64,000 bases of DNA, from NCBI GenBank assembly GCA_963682025.1, contig OY821517.1, positions 109,010,794-109,074,793 of the forward strand, given 5' to 3'. The position numbers and the translations under genes are program-made. Under the pieces are notes generated by a model that was given only the letters and a program-made list of their open reading frames with translations, was not told the origin of the DNA and made no database searches. Position 1 is the first letter of the stretch; every line of letters starts with the position of its first letter. Shown in pieces: positions 34,291-46,710 of the stretch. Origin of the DNA: Cordilura impudica (Eukaryota; Arthropoda; Insecta; Diptera; Scathophagidae).

Positions 34291-35585
34291 TTTCAGACAA
34301 AATTTTCATTAATGGGTGAAATTTTTAAGGACTTTGCTATTTATATGCATATCCGTTCTTCTTCCTTCTTCATAATTTGGATGTCTGTTTCCATACTTTT
34401 TTTATTTTGTTTTAGAAAATGTTGGCGTTAGAAAATTAAAAGTAAAGATTTTCTCAAAAGATAATGATTTTTCAATTGAAAATATTTATAAATAATTTTT
34501 GATTATTATTTATTAATAACTTATATTTTAACCATTTAACCATTTTTGTTTAATAATTAATTTTATTAATTATGTGTTTATTTTAATGAATTGGGAGCTC
34601 TAAGTTAAACAACATTATTTTAACAATTATTTAAGAAAATAAATTTTTTTTATATAATATAATATTATTATTTTGTATTTAAATCTGATATAACAAGTTA
34701 TTTCATTTCATATTAAGATTTTTAAGGTAAGTGTTAGAGTTAATGTATTTATAATATTATCAAATGTTTAAATTAACTCAAATAAAATAGGGCGACTCAT
34801 ATACTAAGTCACGTTTTAGGCTATAACTCAGAACCTTGGCTGAACGTCATCCTAATTTTTTCATGCTATGAAGAGTAGAGATCAATAAAAATTATCTATT
34901 TTTTTCAGAATTTTAGATTCAGGACTTTTTGAGATATAGGCATTTGAACCAAAGACCCTAAAAAATGACCTTTGACCCCTCCATGAAAAAAATCGATATG
35001 CATATCATTTTAAAGGAAATATTCTAACTAAAAAATAAGATCAACGAAAATGTTTTAACTTGTACAGTTTAAAAGTTACAGTCCAATATATAATGATACT
35101 TTAATTAAATTTTGACGTTTTTCAATTTTCGTGACGTCATATGTCGGAAACTGAGAGGCCCTGGAATCTGAAATTTATGTTTTTTTTTTGTTCTTGCTGG
35201 GTACTATAGTTATGGTGAATTTCACTGAAATCGGAGGTGGTCGATCCGAAAGATGATGGAGTTGACATGTTTTCACTCTAATACCGTATAAATTTATTTC
35301 ATGTGATATTCAAAAAAAATATTTTTTATCTTTTCTGATGCAGTTTCAGCAAAAAAAAAAATAAAAATAAATAATCTGAGCTTTCGTAACCATTCATACA
35401 GATATTTGTAAGCGGCTGTGTAGCTAAAAATAAGTAGCGCTCTTCTCGCTGGTTTAACACTTTTCTCTCTCTGAAGTTGGGCTTCAGTGATGGTCGATTT
35501 GAACTCTTGAAAATTTTCTGTATCTTTAGTTTCTCGAAATCTCCACCACGGATTAGCCAAGAGCTTACGAGAGTCACATCTATAG
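34291..35585. other. Unassigned AT-rich DNA
   Basis: 34440-34780 is almost pure A/T. 34788-35290 is less AT-rich and starts GGGCGACTCATATACTAAG. It has the flavour of a transposon end (GTGACGTCAT near 35130) but has no partner in the window. No gene is supported. Confidence 0.4.
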
Positions 35586-36797
35586 AACAAGTAAGAAAAT
35601 TTCAGCCGGCTTACACCGATTATACGATACTCTGTACCAAGTGTATAGGGAGGGAGAATCACGTCCAACTAAAGGTATAGATAACATAAGAGTAAACCAA
35701 ATTTGATAGGAATTGTTAATAATTTTTTTTTGCCCGTAGATGTGCAAAATTTCGTATTCGATGCTATATTTATAAGAGGAATTGGTAAAAAAAAATGGAC
35801 CAGTTCTGACCGTATTTGGTAAAGTCATTGTTTTTGGCTAAAACGTATGAGAAAGATCTGTGAAGTAGTTGCGTTTTGATATGTAAACATCTATACGCTC
35901 GAGGGCGTAAAGATCTATCTCACAATACAATCAGAAAAATAGCGTAAGAAGTAAGAAAAAGACGGTGTGAAGTATGAGTGAATTGTTGCAGAAATTATGA
36001 TATAAAACTGTTTCAGCTATTTCAAGGACCTATACTGTACAATGTTAAAAGTTTCACAATATAAACCGATATATAATTCAACAGCCCCACATGTATAACG
36101 CTATTACTAATATTAAAACTATTTCAGCTAATTCAACAACCCCATCTATAACAACCAGTTGAAATAATAAATAATAATAAATAATTTTTATATTACCTAA
36201 GCCCCTGCAGTTGCCTTCTGTAAATGATACATAGATGACGCTGAGTGTTTGAATTTACTTTATCTGTAAATAGATGTTTATACATTTCCTCTGTTCTCGG
36301 ACTCATATCTCGGACTCAGATAGTTTTTTTTTTTATAGATTTAAGTGAAAATCGGGAAACAACTTTATATGGGAGCTATGACTATGTAATCTCCTACAGG
36401 GTTTGTTTTTGGACTACTGATTAAAGGCTGTAAGAAACAGAAGTAAACCCAATTAGATCGAGATCTATATGACAACTTGGGTCTTATGATAATTTAAGTC
36501 GATCTCATTGGGGTTATTTGTTTGCGGACTAGGTCTGAACATGAACTTTTTTTTTCGAATTCAACAGCGTTTGTCCTATGGCAGATATCTGCATCCTGTA
36601 TTTTGATTAAAATATTTACATGGAAGGACAGACAGACAGATAGACGAACGGACGGACGGACATCTTTTAGTTGAGGAAGAAAGTAATTCTAAGTCGACCG
36701 GAGTAATAAATGATGGATTTAGCTCAAATATTTTTGGTAGTTACAAACATGAGTAGTTTCATGGTAGATGCAAACCACATTGTGATATAGAGTACAA
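35586..36797 (-). mobile_element. HINE-A copy, inverted and interrupted
   Basis: The 3' end in inverted form (CAAGTAAGAAAATT, a diverged palindrome, TATAC) starts at 35586. The block 'gttcatatc..atgctatatt' is seen in decayed form to about 35880. Unrelated sequence of about 430 bases follows, and the HINE-A match resumes at about 36340 ('agatttaagtgaaaatcggg'). It ends near 36797 with a (GGAC)n tract and 'ttttggtagttacaaacat'. It adjoins and probably disrupts the piggyBac relic 36800-37710. Confidence 0.7.
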
Positions 36798-36799
36798 TG

Positions 36800-37710
36800 A
36801 AAAAATAAATTCTGGTGACATATTTTTGACCCGATGTGAATGTTGTATAGTGTAGTTAGAGAGACCATCAAATCAAATGATTGTACTTTTTCACGATACC
36901 GGGCCAATCATATCGCTTACAGTTGGCCTTTGGTTCTGCCGATGCAAAAGTTGACAAAAGTTGTACTGCTAGTATCCTCAACTAAGTCATTTCTTGATTG
37001 AACGCTTTTCTCTTTTTATCAAATATTTATCCTTGACAAGGCAAACGATTTATTCGAACGATTTCAAATCCAAACATATTTTTGATTTACTAACCTTGTC
37101 ATTAATGGAAGTGAAGTAAACCATTTATCAAAGCATAACAAATTTCTATTCAGCATGGATTGATTGAGCCAACTTTAATACCACATTTGAACTAGTTCCT
37201 AGGTTGCGTTCTCCTCATACTAGTTAAATTTTCTCTGAATTTTTGAAAAAAAAATCGTGCAGTAACGTTTTGAAATAGCAAACAACAAATAGCTTTTATC
37301 GCCATTTATGTGGATTACTGGTAAAATATTATTTAACGCTAGATTTTCTTTGAATTGAACTATCTGCTTATCGACACATATCATTTGAGGCATTAGTATT
37401 TCCCGAAATTTTTTTTGTAAATGGTATACCGTGTATTGAATAATTTTTATGTTCTCTGATTGGTAGAGAGCATTTTTGTGAGTTGTAATTGAAGTGGATC
37501 TTGTATCTACTTAACAGTTCCGTTTTCTGTAAAACATACAAATCATTGTGTAATGATTTTGGTCAAAATTTTATTTACCCAATATTACGGCGAAGGCTAA
37601 AAAAGTCAGTTTTATTAATGAATAAAAAAATATCAACAACTAAACTTCACATGGTTGATAAGCGGCAAACCCGCAATTTATAAAATCATATGCTTTTGTT
37701 TCAGAATCCT
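36800..37710 (-). pseudogene. piggyBac-like transposase relic (fourth lineage)
   Basis: Reading the minus strand downward, ICVDKQIVQFKENLALNN (about 37330-37385) is the first-Asp motif (DEQIVPFKG in intact relatives). After a frameshift NPHKWR.KLFVVC follows, the KPHKWG block. LLCFDKWFTSLPLMTRL (about 37095-37145) carries the second Asp with the D.WFTS motif, followed by RSNK. VQSFDLMVSLTTLYNIHIGS (about 36825-36885) is the third-Asp region. The order matches the PGBD4-like branch. Stops and shifts are many. TTAA ends were not found. The HINE-A copy sits at its 3' side. Confidence 0.75.
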
Positions 37711-38517
37711 GCCGCTCGCTGGTATTACTTATGGTTTGTATTTGTGCAAGCAAAATTCGACGTCGCACAGTGGCTGAAAATCATTTTTCATTGGCCAAAA
37801 TTCTGTAACTTTTGAACCGATCAAAATATTTTAGTACTGTTTTTTTTAATAGATAGATAGATAGTTGATCTTGACTCAGTGTGAATTTCATTTAAATTGA
37901 TTGAGTACTTTTTAAGGAATTCTAGGTCAAAGTTTAACTTTTGATTTTTTTTAACTTTTAGCGTGATATATGTTTTTTTTATTTATTTTTATTTATTAGA
38001 AAGTGTCATATTTGGAGTTAAATAATTATTATAAACATTTTTTGTAATAATGAAATTTTTTTAATGCTTACACTCAAAAAAATTTTTACACTCAAAAAAA
38101 TTTTTACACGCAACAAAATAGTAAAATTCACTAGAAATTTAACTAGTATTACTAAAAAATTAAAAATGTTTGCTATCAAATTTGCAATTTGCTTACACTC
38201 AAGGAATATTATTATTACTACAGAAAAATTTATTAGTGATTGCTGCCTAATTTGTTACACTAGCTAAATAAATCTGCTAAACATTAGCGCAATGATTCTA
38301 ATTTTTTTTTTAATTTTGATATGAAAATATGGGTTCTTATTTTTTGAATCTTTCTTATCTATTAAAACATTGCATTCATATGTGGGAAACCTTTTAAGAA
38401 TAAAAACTGCAATAGATTTAAATAGCATTTGTAACAATGGTAGGTTCTGTTTATTATTATTTTTTACTAATACTATGTTTTTCGTACTTAAATAACAATG
38501 AAAGGCAATTATAATTA

Positions 38518-40596
38518 TTATTCATTAGACTCAAATATTGATTGCAAATATTCCATATTTTGTTCTGTGCTATTTCTGTTCTTTAGTAGTTTTTTGGCTT
38601 CTTCATCTAAATCCCGATGTTCCACTTTCCATTGATTTCGAATACTGGAGATGAACGGATCTGACGTTGCCAATAATATATTAAATAGATCTTCATTTGT
38701 GGAATTTCGTGACATTTTTCTAGTATTGTGCTGTCTATAAAATCTGTAATCCTTGTTCCTTTTTTCCTGAGCCTCCTCTGATAGATCTCCAAGTGGCACC
38801 AAATGATATTTAATGACATCTTCTCCATGATAAAGGATTTTGTGGACTGTTGCAGACATATTTCTCCATGGGTAGTTGGTTGTATATATTTTTGCAGTTT
38901 CCTTAGCATAATCTCCAAATTTTCTAGAGTCAATTTCTTCATTGCACGCAAGTACTTCTAGGATTATTTTAGATCTGAAAATAAGGTTTAAATCCACTCC
39001 TGTTATTTCAGATGCTGTTTCTGGATCTGAAAAGAATCTTCTTGCGGTATTGCCATCATTTGTATTGCCTGACCCTTGTTTTGGCTGATCTATAATCAAT
39101 CCAAATTTGCGATATTCATCTTGAACATGTTTCTTTTTTGAACTTCTTAACTCTTTGTTGGTTTCGTTGTTTCTTATTGATCCTGAAGGCCCGAAATCCA
39201 AATCATAACTGATTTTTAGTATGTGTTCCATAAGTCGTATTCTTGCATGTAGTGGTGATAATCCAAATTCGAAGGCATCGGTATTATCGAATGATTTTGT
39301 CGGGACTTGGTTTAATTGGCTTGATGTTGCTTGGCATATAATGCAGCTGGATGCAGCCTTCGTGTTAGTCAAAGCCTGACCTACTTTTCCATCTATCATT
39401 GTCAGCACTAATTGGTAGCTTACTTCAATTTGCTGCCCATCTAACTGTAATTGTAATGGCTGTAGTGTTGCTATTTGGGCCTTGATATCACTAACTTCTT
39501 TGTTAATGGCATCATGACTTTCATTTTTGAATTCAAATTTGATTGGCCTGCAGTATTTCGTAGAAGATGGTGTCTCATTTTTCCAAATATCCATTGTTTG
39601 CGTTGTACTACTCGAAGGCTCCGAATCTTCCAAAATCTTTTTCAATCGCAATGGTACAAATGATACCATGAACATATCTGAGTCCGAAATATTTTCACAT
39701 ACAACTTATTTGTATTGTTTTTGTCCCGAAGAACCATCACATCCCCATTTACAAAATAGAATTAACTTTGTGTTTCCATATTTCTTTAACTCAGTTCCTG
39801 TTATTGATTGTAGCAAGCGTTTGGCTGTGTGATCAAGTAAAGATTGTAGTTGTACTTCTGCCGAAATTGGTGTGATTGTAATAGTGTCCTTTGATGGCAA
39901 ACAGTCTATTTTAGCAGCTGTTATGTGATGATATGCTGGATACATATTTGAGCCTTTTTCAATCGCACGCAATCTGAGCTGAATATATTGGTGTTTTGTT
40001 AATTTCAAATCCAGAAATAATGCTAATGCCTCCTCATTTGTGAACTGTTTTGCATCGCTCGGAGTTGGTATACTTTTAAGAATTCGCTTTGTTCTCACTG
40101 GACTAGCATTACAAGTTTTTTCAATGATATCCACTTTTGTTAATTGGTTTTGTGCTCGTAATTGATGTAGAAAAGATTCTTTTATATTTGTAGAACCAAT
40201 TTCCTCGTTAAAATTTTTAAGTTTCCGCCTCTTAGATCTATCGCTGCAGTTGTCCAATGATTTGCGTGGTCTTCCAGCCTTATCTAGCTTTGCTGTTTCT
40301 CCACCAACATTAAGTTGGCCTTCTAACCAGTTTGCACTTTTATTATAAAACTTTTGTTTACAGTAGTTAACTTCTTTCAATCGTTTTTTTAGTACTTTGA
40401 CGAAATTAGATAATTGCTCTTGTATTTCGGTACTAGACGAATTTAAGTTTAATTTTATTTTAACGTAACTAAGAACATCTTCCTGGTTTTTGTTTCGAAA
40501 ATACTCTTCGGCCAGTTCTTTATAACTAAAGTTCTCCATATTTTTCTCAATATTTTTATTTGCGTCTGTTATCACTTTTTTATCACTTTTTATCAC
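38518..40596 (-). pseudogene. Transib transposase (RAG1-like), one premature stop
   Basis: The minus-strand frame runs 692 codons from the ATG at 40596 to the stop at 38518. Its only defect is TAA at 39706-39708 (codon 297), in phase with the rest. A second possible start is codon 20 (MENFSYKELAEEYF). A basic GRPRKS and SKRRK region lies at about 108-125. The proposed catalytic residues are D287 in KWGCDGSSGQ, D402 in LTMIDGK and a Glu in LGDLSEEAQEKRNKDYRF (about 603-620). The last resembles the acidic-NK-(F/Y)R segment around the RAG1 catalytic Glu. CIICQA (about 418) recalls the RAG1 zinc Cys pair. TVHKILYHG is also family-typical. The stop follows QKQYK, where relatives continue with Gln, so a C-to-T change is likely. 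It would make a truncated protein lacking two catalytic residues unless read through. Confidence 0.85.
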
Positions 40597-41545
40597 TTGC
40601 GAATATACGTCCGTACACTTGAAGTATTAACTTATTATTGAGTAATCCCTTATAGAATCCGTCATTTTATACATTTTTAGGTACATGTTATTCACACATT
40701 GATCTTTAATTTCATAGCAGGTAGTACTTAAATTGAACAAAACTGCACTTGTTATCCAGACTTCAATATCAGGTAAAACTAATTAGTTTCTCGCCAATAT
40801 GGGGTGGTTTTTTATCTTTAGTGGTTTAGTGCCGCGATTATTGACAAACTTATAAAATTGTTTATGACTTTGGTTGACCCTTAAATTTGACAACAGGTAA
40901 ATTAAGAAAGAGATCATTTGTTTACTGTAGAACCTATTGTGATCATTTTATGACTTATTTTTTTGCTGATCAAAACAAAGCCAATAAACCCTTTCGCAGG
41001 TATTTTATTTAATTATTTTACTTTTACGTAGTCTAAAGTAAAAAAACAAAATTTCATTAAAATGAAAAAAGTGTTCTACCGGGGGCTCGTGGGGGGTGCA
41101 AAAGTATATATAGGGTTAAACAGGATACATTCGCCTTTCTCCGGGTGGTACACGTTTCTTGTTCCCTTACTTCCTTTAGAAGTTCTATTCCACTAAAGTT
41201 TAAATTTGAGAAAAATATAGTGGTTTCATAAATATTTCATAACGCCCCTAATATCAAACGTTAGAACTGTGACTACTTACAAAAACTAAAGACTATAATC
41301 CTACTAACATTATAAAAAAGACCGCAGGCCAATATCGATGATAGCTTGCGAGTAGTAACCATTTATTTTTGATAAAAAACAAAAAAAAAACACCTTTTGC
41401 TGAATTAAAAAAAACAGTTGAGTTTGACAGCATGCCACGCCCACAATTATCAATAGTTGAACCTAATTTTTTGGCTACCTTAATCTGAATATATAAGCTA
41501 CAAAAAGGAGTAAAAATTTTAAAAATCGATGACAAAAAAAAATTT
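40597..41545 (-). other. 5' non-coding region of the Transib element
   Basis: About 950 bases separate the start codon from the inner edge of the right TIR. It contains a short G-rich patch (GGGGGCTCGTGGGGGGTGC near 41082) and 'gtatatatagggtt' at about 41105, a possible TATA-type promoter on the plus strand rather than for the transposase. No second gene is seen. Confidence 0.45.
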
Positions 41546-41588
41546 GACTTTTGGCCAATGAAATCAAAATTTGAGCCACAGTGCGTCG

Positions 41589-43790
41589 GCATCAAACACC
41601 TTATATTTTCAGTACAGTGTGAATCGTCTTACGCAATTTGAATGTCAAATGGTTTCCAAGACCGTGCGGTTTAAAACCGTGCAATTTCTTACTTTGAGGT
41701 GAGTTTTAAAACCTCAGAGTAGCACTATGTGAATAAACTAGAAACAATTCCTGTGCTCAGGCCGATGTTCAAAGAGTCATCTGTGAGACAAAGCTTTATC
41801 TTTGGCAAAATTTTATCGCATATTTTGTGAAAATGAACTGCGGTTGCCCTATGTTGATATCGTATTCCATACATTATCGGAACATGTTTATTCTATAATG
41901 CAAAAAAATTCATTATCGGTGAAAAGATCTGTTTTATTTTAAAACTAAATCATACACTCTTATCTTATAATTAACCGTGACCGTCATAAACCCTCAGATT
42001 TGATATCCTAAAACTTTTCAAGAAACAGGACCGTAGTTTCTCCTCCCATTGTGTATACATTGTTTACAAACATGTAGAAAGACTAAAACTTAACAATACC
42101 TAAAGGTATCTTAATGCCAGCTCCTCTGATTATATATATTCTTATGTACGACTATAATAACGGCAATGATTACCAAGATGGGTGATGGTAGAATTAGTAA
42201 ATGAAAACAAAAGGAGCACGAAGATGATGATGACGATGAAAAATTACAAACAGGGCACTCAGCGCTGTTTGTTGTTTTAGCTTCTAGAGTAAAGAACGAC
42301 AATAAGTGCAAAATGCTAATCGATTAATGATGAAAATTAAAATTGAAATGAGATAAGAAAATAATAAAGACTTAAGAAAAACAAAAATAAGATAAACTTA
42401 AGAATACTTGTAGATACCGGGAAAATGCTGTTTAAGAAAACATGTGCATCTTAGAAGATTTCCTTCATTGGCGCAACAGGAAAGGAATAAGAGGAAAGTA
42501 CAACAAACTAAAACAAGAAGAAATTAGATGGAAACATAAACGTTACAACTAACAGTATTTGTTGAAGAAATGCCAGCAATATATCTTCTAAAGCTTGGTA
42601 TCCGCTGATACCATTTTGTAGAAAAAAAAAACAACAATAAAATATAAAAGCAAACGATTTAATCTTTTTACAACCTCAGCTATAGACAATAAGCTAGTAG
42701 TGTTTGCTGTTTTTCTTATATCCTAGGGAAAACTTTTCGCGAGATTTTTTTGCATCACTATACACATATAATAGTTGGTTTTTAAAAATGCCTTGGCCAA
42801 CCTTTATTTGGTTCTGTTTTCAAACCTGGTTATTTCAAAATTTTCGAACAATCAAAATTAAAATTAACAAGTGATAAAAATATTTAAAAATCTAAAAAAA
42901 CTTAATATGCTGTAAATGCCCTTTTCAAAGACGTCTTCAGGAAACCTTTTACGCTAATAAGAAAAATACGAAATTTTAGTTTTTTGCTTGGACATACCGG
43001 TTTTACTGATTAGTTTCAATATTGGAAACAACGTTATTTTTTTTTTGCCTTCTTAAGGTATTACAGAATACTATAATATCCGTAGAACATAGTAGGAAAT
43101 AATGTTTCTCAATTTAAGTTTTTTTTTTCTTTGTTGCTACGTATCATATATTAGTAAAGATCTTTTGCTTCCTGCTTTAAGTAGCTTCATGGTAAAATGA
43201 TGTTCGGATGTAACATTATGATTTGATTATTATTTTATTATTTGTTGACCCTTGCCAAGATGAAGATTTTGTTCTTCTTCTTCATATTAGTTATACTTTT
43301 TTATGGTAAATTTTTTTTTTACACAAGAAAACAAAATCTTATCTCATTCAAGCAGAAGTAGATTGAGTAGTATAAAACTTAATAACTGTGTTAAGAACAG
43401 ACACTATGTCTGCATTTTTTCGTTGTTCTTGCCTGTAAAGTAATAATAACAGTTGGAATTTATGAAATTTTTGTAATTCAATCATGGATAACTTATAAAA
43501 TACTTATAGTTTGTTTGCTTTTTTTCTATTTTTTGTCATGGAAAATATTCTTATAATTTTTTTATGAGATCAAATTGTGTAAAACAGCTAATTGAGTGAT
43601 TAGTGTTATAAGAAAAGTGCCAATTAAGCATAATCTAATAGCCAAATGGATGCACTTAAATAATTAGATATAATTGAGATTATAAAAAAGTTTTGGTGAA
43701 AAAGTTTTAGTGTTTAACAAAATGTTTTATGACAATAAATTTGAAGTATTTAATTGTCATAGTTTATCTGATCATAATTTTTTTAAAATG
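41589..43790. other. AT-rich DNA without recognised genes
   Basis: A short direct repeat ACCGTGC(G/A)(G/A)TTT lies at 41662-41691. Polypurine and A-rich runs are frequent (42360-42660). No open frame has recognisable motifs. Confidence 0.5.
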
Positions 43791-43794
43791 TACA

Positions 43795-44345
43795 CTATGT
43801 GATCAAGATATATTGACTTTGTGCTGAGTTTTATAACTACCAAAGATATATGACGTAGATCCATCTCTTATTATACCGATCGACTTGTGTATAATATAAC
43901 ATAGCGATCTCCGTCCGTCTGTGTGTCGATGTAAACCTTGTAATCAAACTACAGATCGCAAATATGAATATTTTGTACTGAAATTTAGTATATAAGCTTC
44001 CATTAGCCGTAGAATGAACACTGCTTAAAATGGTGAAAATCCGTTCATCTTCAGACGCAGTCCCCATATAGATGAACCCTATGAGATCGACATCAATTTC
44101 CATAATATCCAAATTACCATATAGATCTCGGTCAAATTGGGTTGGTGTATATTTATTACATCCATTTATCAATAGCCCAAAATAAATCCTATAGAACAAT
44201 TCTTAGCCATAGCGCTCATATGAAGCTTATTCCCGATCTTCCCTTAAATCTGTCAGATTTTTCTCAAATTTGGTTTGTATATATTTGTTGCAACAAATAA
44301 GTGACCATACCAAATATCGATTCTCACCATATTTGATGTTGGATA
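43795..44345 (+). mobile_element. HINE-A copy, diverged and 3'-truncated
   Basis: It keeps 'cactatgtgatcaagatata', 'tgactttgtgctg', 'ttataccgatcgac', 'tccgtccgtctgtgtgtcga' and 'tttgttgcaac.aataagtga'. It stops before the 3' palindrome. Many substitutions show it to be older than the copies at 15401 or 22750. Confidence 0.75.
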
Positions 44346-45254
44346 AAGTAGACAACAGTGTCAACAATAACCGTTTACAACAAATTAGTATTAACCATCT
44401 CTATGAATTAATCATCTTATGAACCATTGCTTATTTTTCTTAAAATATAACGTATTATATAGTACAAGTTACTTAAAATGTATTAACTTAACATTTAATA
44501 TTCTTATCATAAGGTATGATTTCTGTATGATTTGCTTAGATTTAACTTAAAATTAACATTTTTTAACTCAAAGTTTAATGCTAACCAAACATTGAGCAAC
44601 TAACCCTTACTATTGTAAATCATATCTCTTGAATTAATGATCAGTATTCTGCAATTAAAAATACATTAAATTCTCTTATATCTTATATCGTATATACATA
44701 TTGTAAACACTCGCTACCTATAAAACTGTACATTTGTACATACTAATAGTAACAAAGAGAGTAGCGGTGTAATTATTAATAATCAAAGTATATATATGCA
44801 TTATTTGAAGCAAAATTCTTCCATTTTCTTGTTAAGCAACTTAACGATCAACGTCAATTGCGGTAAATTAAATAAACATATGTATAATACATAAAACCTA
44901 TTTTTTTGAGTAGTGCATAAATTCTTTTGGAATTTACAAACATTTGGTATGGTCATTTATTTTAGAAAAGCACCATTTCCAGGGCATTGATATTCAATAA
45001 ATTTTTGTATTGACCGTACTCAAAAATTTCAAAATTTTTGCTGAATTTGTCTTTCCGATACATATTTTCTAATAAACTGGAAAATTTTAAGTTATTTTCT
45101 AAACAAGTCAGGAAAAATTTGCTCTTTAGTTTTAGCATGTACGAGTACATATAAAAAATTCATAAATATAAGACTAAAAAAGAAAACGCCATGCCTCGTT
45201 GAAGGCCAGCAAGATATCCAGAAACGTTCAATGCCACACTTATACTCGAACGAA
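44346..45254. other. AT-rich spacer
   Basis: No gene or repeat is recognised, except that 'ccacacttatactcgaacg' at about 45234 may belong to the end of the next element. Confidence 0.45.
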
Positions 45255-46710
45255 TAATAACACTAGCCAACAAGGTTTTGGACTGGAGCAAACAAACATA
45301 TTTCCAAGGCTAATTTGGTGGGCTGAATTTGAATCTGTAATTGGATTTTCTGTACACGTCAGGTTTTTGAGATTAAAAAAAAATGTATTTATTCGTTTTT
45401 TACATAAAAAATAATTAGTTTATTTAAAAATCAATGAATGAACGTCGTTTGTATTTTGTTGATTCGGTTTCACGTATTAGAGTCCAGCAATAGTCTCCCA
45501 GCATGCTTCTGTTCAAAAATCCTTGATAATTTCTCTCAATTTTCATTAAATCTTGGTGAGCACGCTCCCCTTGTTCATCTTCTCACCTAGGTTTTGGGGA
45601 AAAAACTGTAAATGCGAATGAAGAAAATGCATCTTGAGTGACATTCGTGCACCTAATGCGTGATAATTTTTCAATAATTCAGCAGCAATTTGTCTGTAGT
45701 TTTCACTCTTATAGTTTAAAAGACAACTGTCCACGATGCTCTTGAAAGATTTCCAGGCTGCATATTCTTTCTCCAATAAACATTGTGAAAAATTGTCATC
45801 ATTCAATAGCTTCCTGATCTAAAGGCCAACACATATGCATTCTTTGATTTTAGCATATGAAATTTTAGGAAAAACCGCTATCAATCTTTTAAATGCTGCA
45901 ACGTCTTTGTCAAAGCTCTTAAAAAGGCCCAATTTTATGTGCAGCAGCGGAAGAAGAACGTCATATAGATCAATTAATGGTTTATTTGAAATGTTTTGTT
46001 TTCCTGATGAATGCTCAGTTTTTTGGCTACTCTGTTGTGACGTAATGATGACATGTAGCGCGACTATCCCAAAACAAAAGAGAAAACATTATTTGGTGCA
46101 ACCTCTTTGCCTACCAGTCAACAAACCAATGACCTGAAACAGATTAATTTACAGTTATTTACGATGGTCTATACCATATATACAAAAAAATTTAAATCAC
46201 ACACCTTAAGGTTACCACAGATCTTCCATTTATGATCGTTGTATTTGAGTAATATCAAAATTTCAGTCATTGATTTGAAATTTTCCTTTGTATTAATAGC
46301 ATGAGCAATTGGCAGGGATAGTTTTTCATTCCCATTATGCAAAAGAAGAGCACTTAAACTGTACTTAGAGCCATCTATAAGTAATCTCCACTCAGTTTTG
46401 TCATATGGCTGGTTAATTTTTAAAATAAACCATCAACATGTGTACAGTATAGAATAGAGTGTTTCTTTTAAAAATATGCAGCCAACTCCAAGCTTCCATA
46501 TAGATTGTTACTTTTATCCCAACTAGAGGATGTTTCCGGTGCTGCATGCCTTAAGCTAGTAATTCTGCGTCTTGCTTCGTTAAATGTAAATCCTGAATTA
46601 GATCATTCAGCACAGCTTGGGTCACTTAATGGTAAAAATGGCGTTTCTGACAGTAATGTAATAAAATAATTTAAATATGCATATTTTAATGATTCTGATA
46701 TTGCATATCA
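45255..46710 (-). pseudogene. Relic of the unnamed arthropod repeat-family protein, copy 2
   Basis: The minus strand shows, in order, KTEWRLLIDGSKYSLSALLL, LLHNGNEKLSLPIAHA and YNDHKWKICGNLKV (46200-46410). Decayed LLCFWDSRA-like and KSFDKDVAAFKRL segments follow. The clean stretch 45546-45806 includes EKEYAAWKSFKSIVDSCLLN, RMSLKMHFLHSHLQFFPQNL. After a frameshift come EDEQGERAHQDLMKIERNYQ and MLGDYCWTLIRE (45430-45540), the typical C-terminus. The N-terminal part kept by the copy at 25440 is missing here. At 45255-45440 lies the non-coding block shared with 21970-22150. Function is unknown and a transposon origin is likely. It is broken by several stops. Confidence 0.75.

Larger units (their letters stand above)
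37766..41583 (-). mobile_element. Transib-superfamily transposon, nearly complete
   Basis: The left end CACAGTGGCTGAAAATC and the right end read inward, CACTGTGGCTCAAATTT, are followed on both sides by TTTCATTGGCCAAAA, giving TIRs of about 38 bases. The flanks are CGTCG at 37761-37765 and CGTCG at 41584-41588, a perfect 5-bp target duplication. A CG-rich 5-bp duplication and a CAC-heptamer end matching the RAG recombination signal heptamer CACAGTG are Transib hallmarks. Length is 3818 bases. One gene occupies 38518-40596 on the minus strand. The intact ends and the near-intact gene point to recent activity. Confidence 0.88.
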
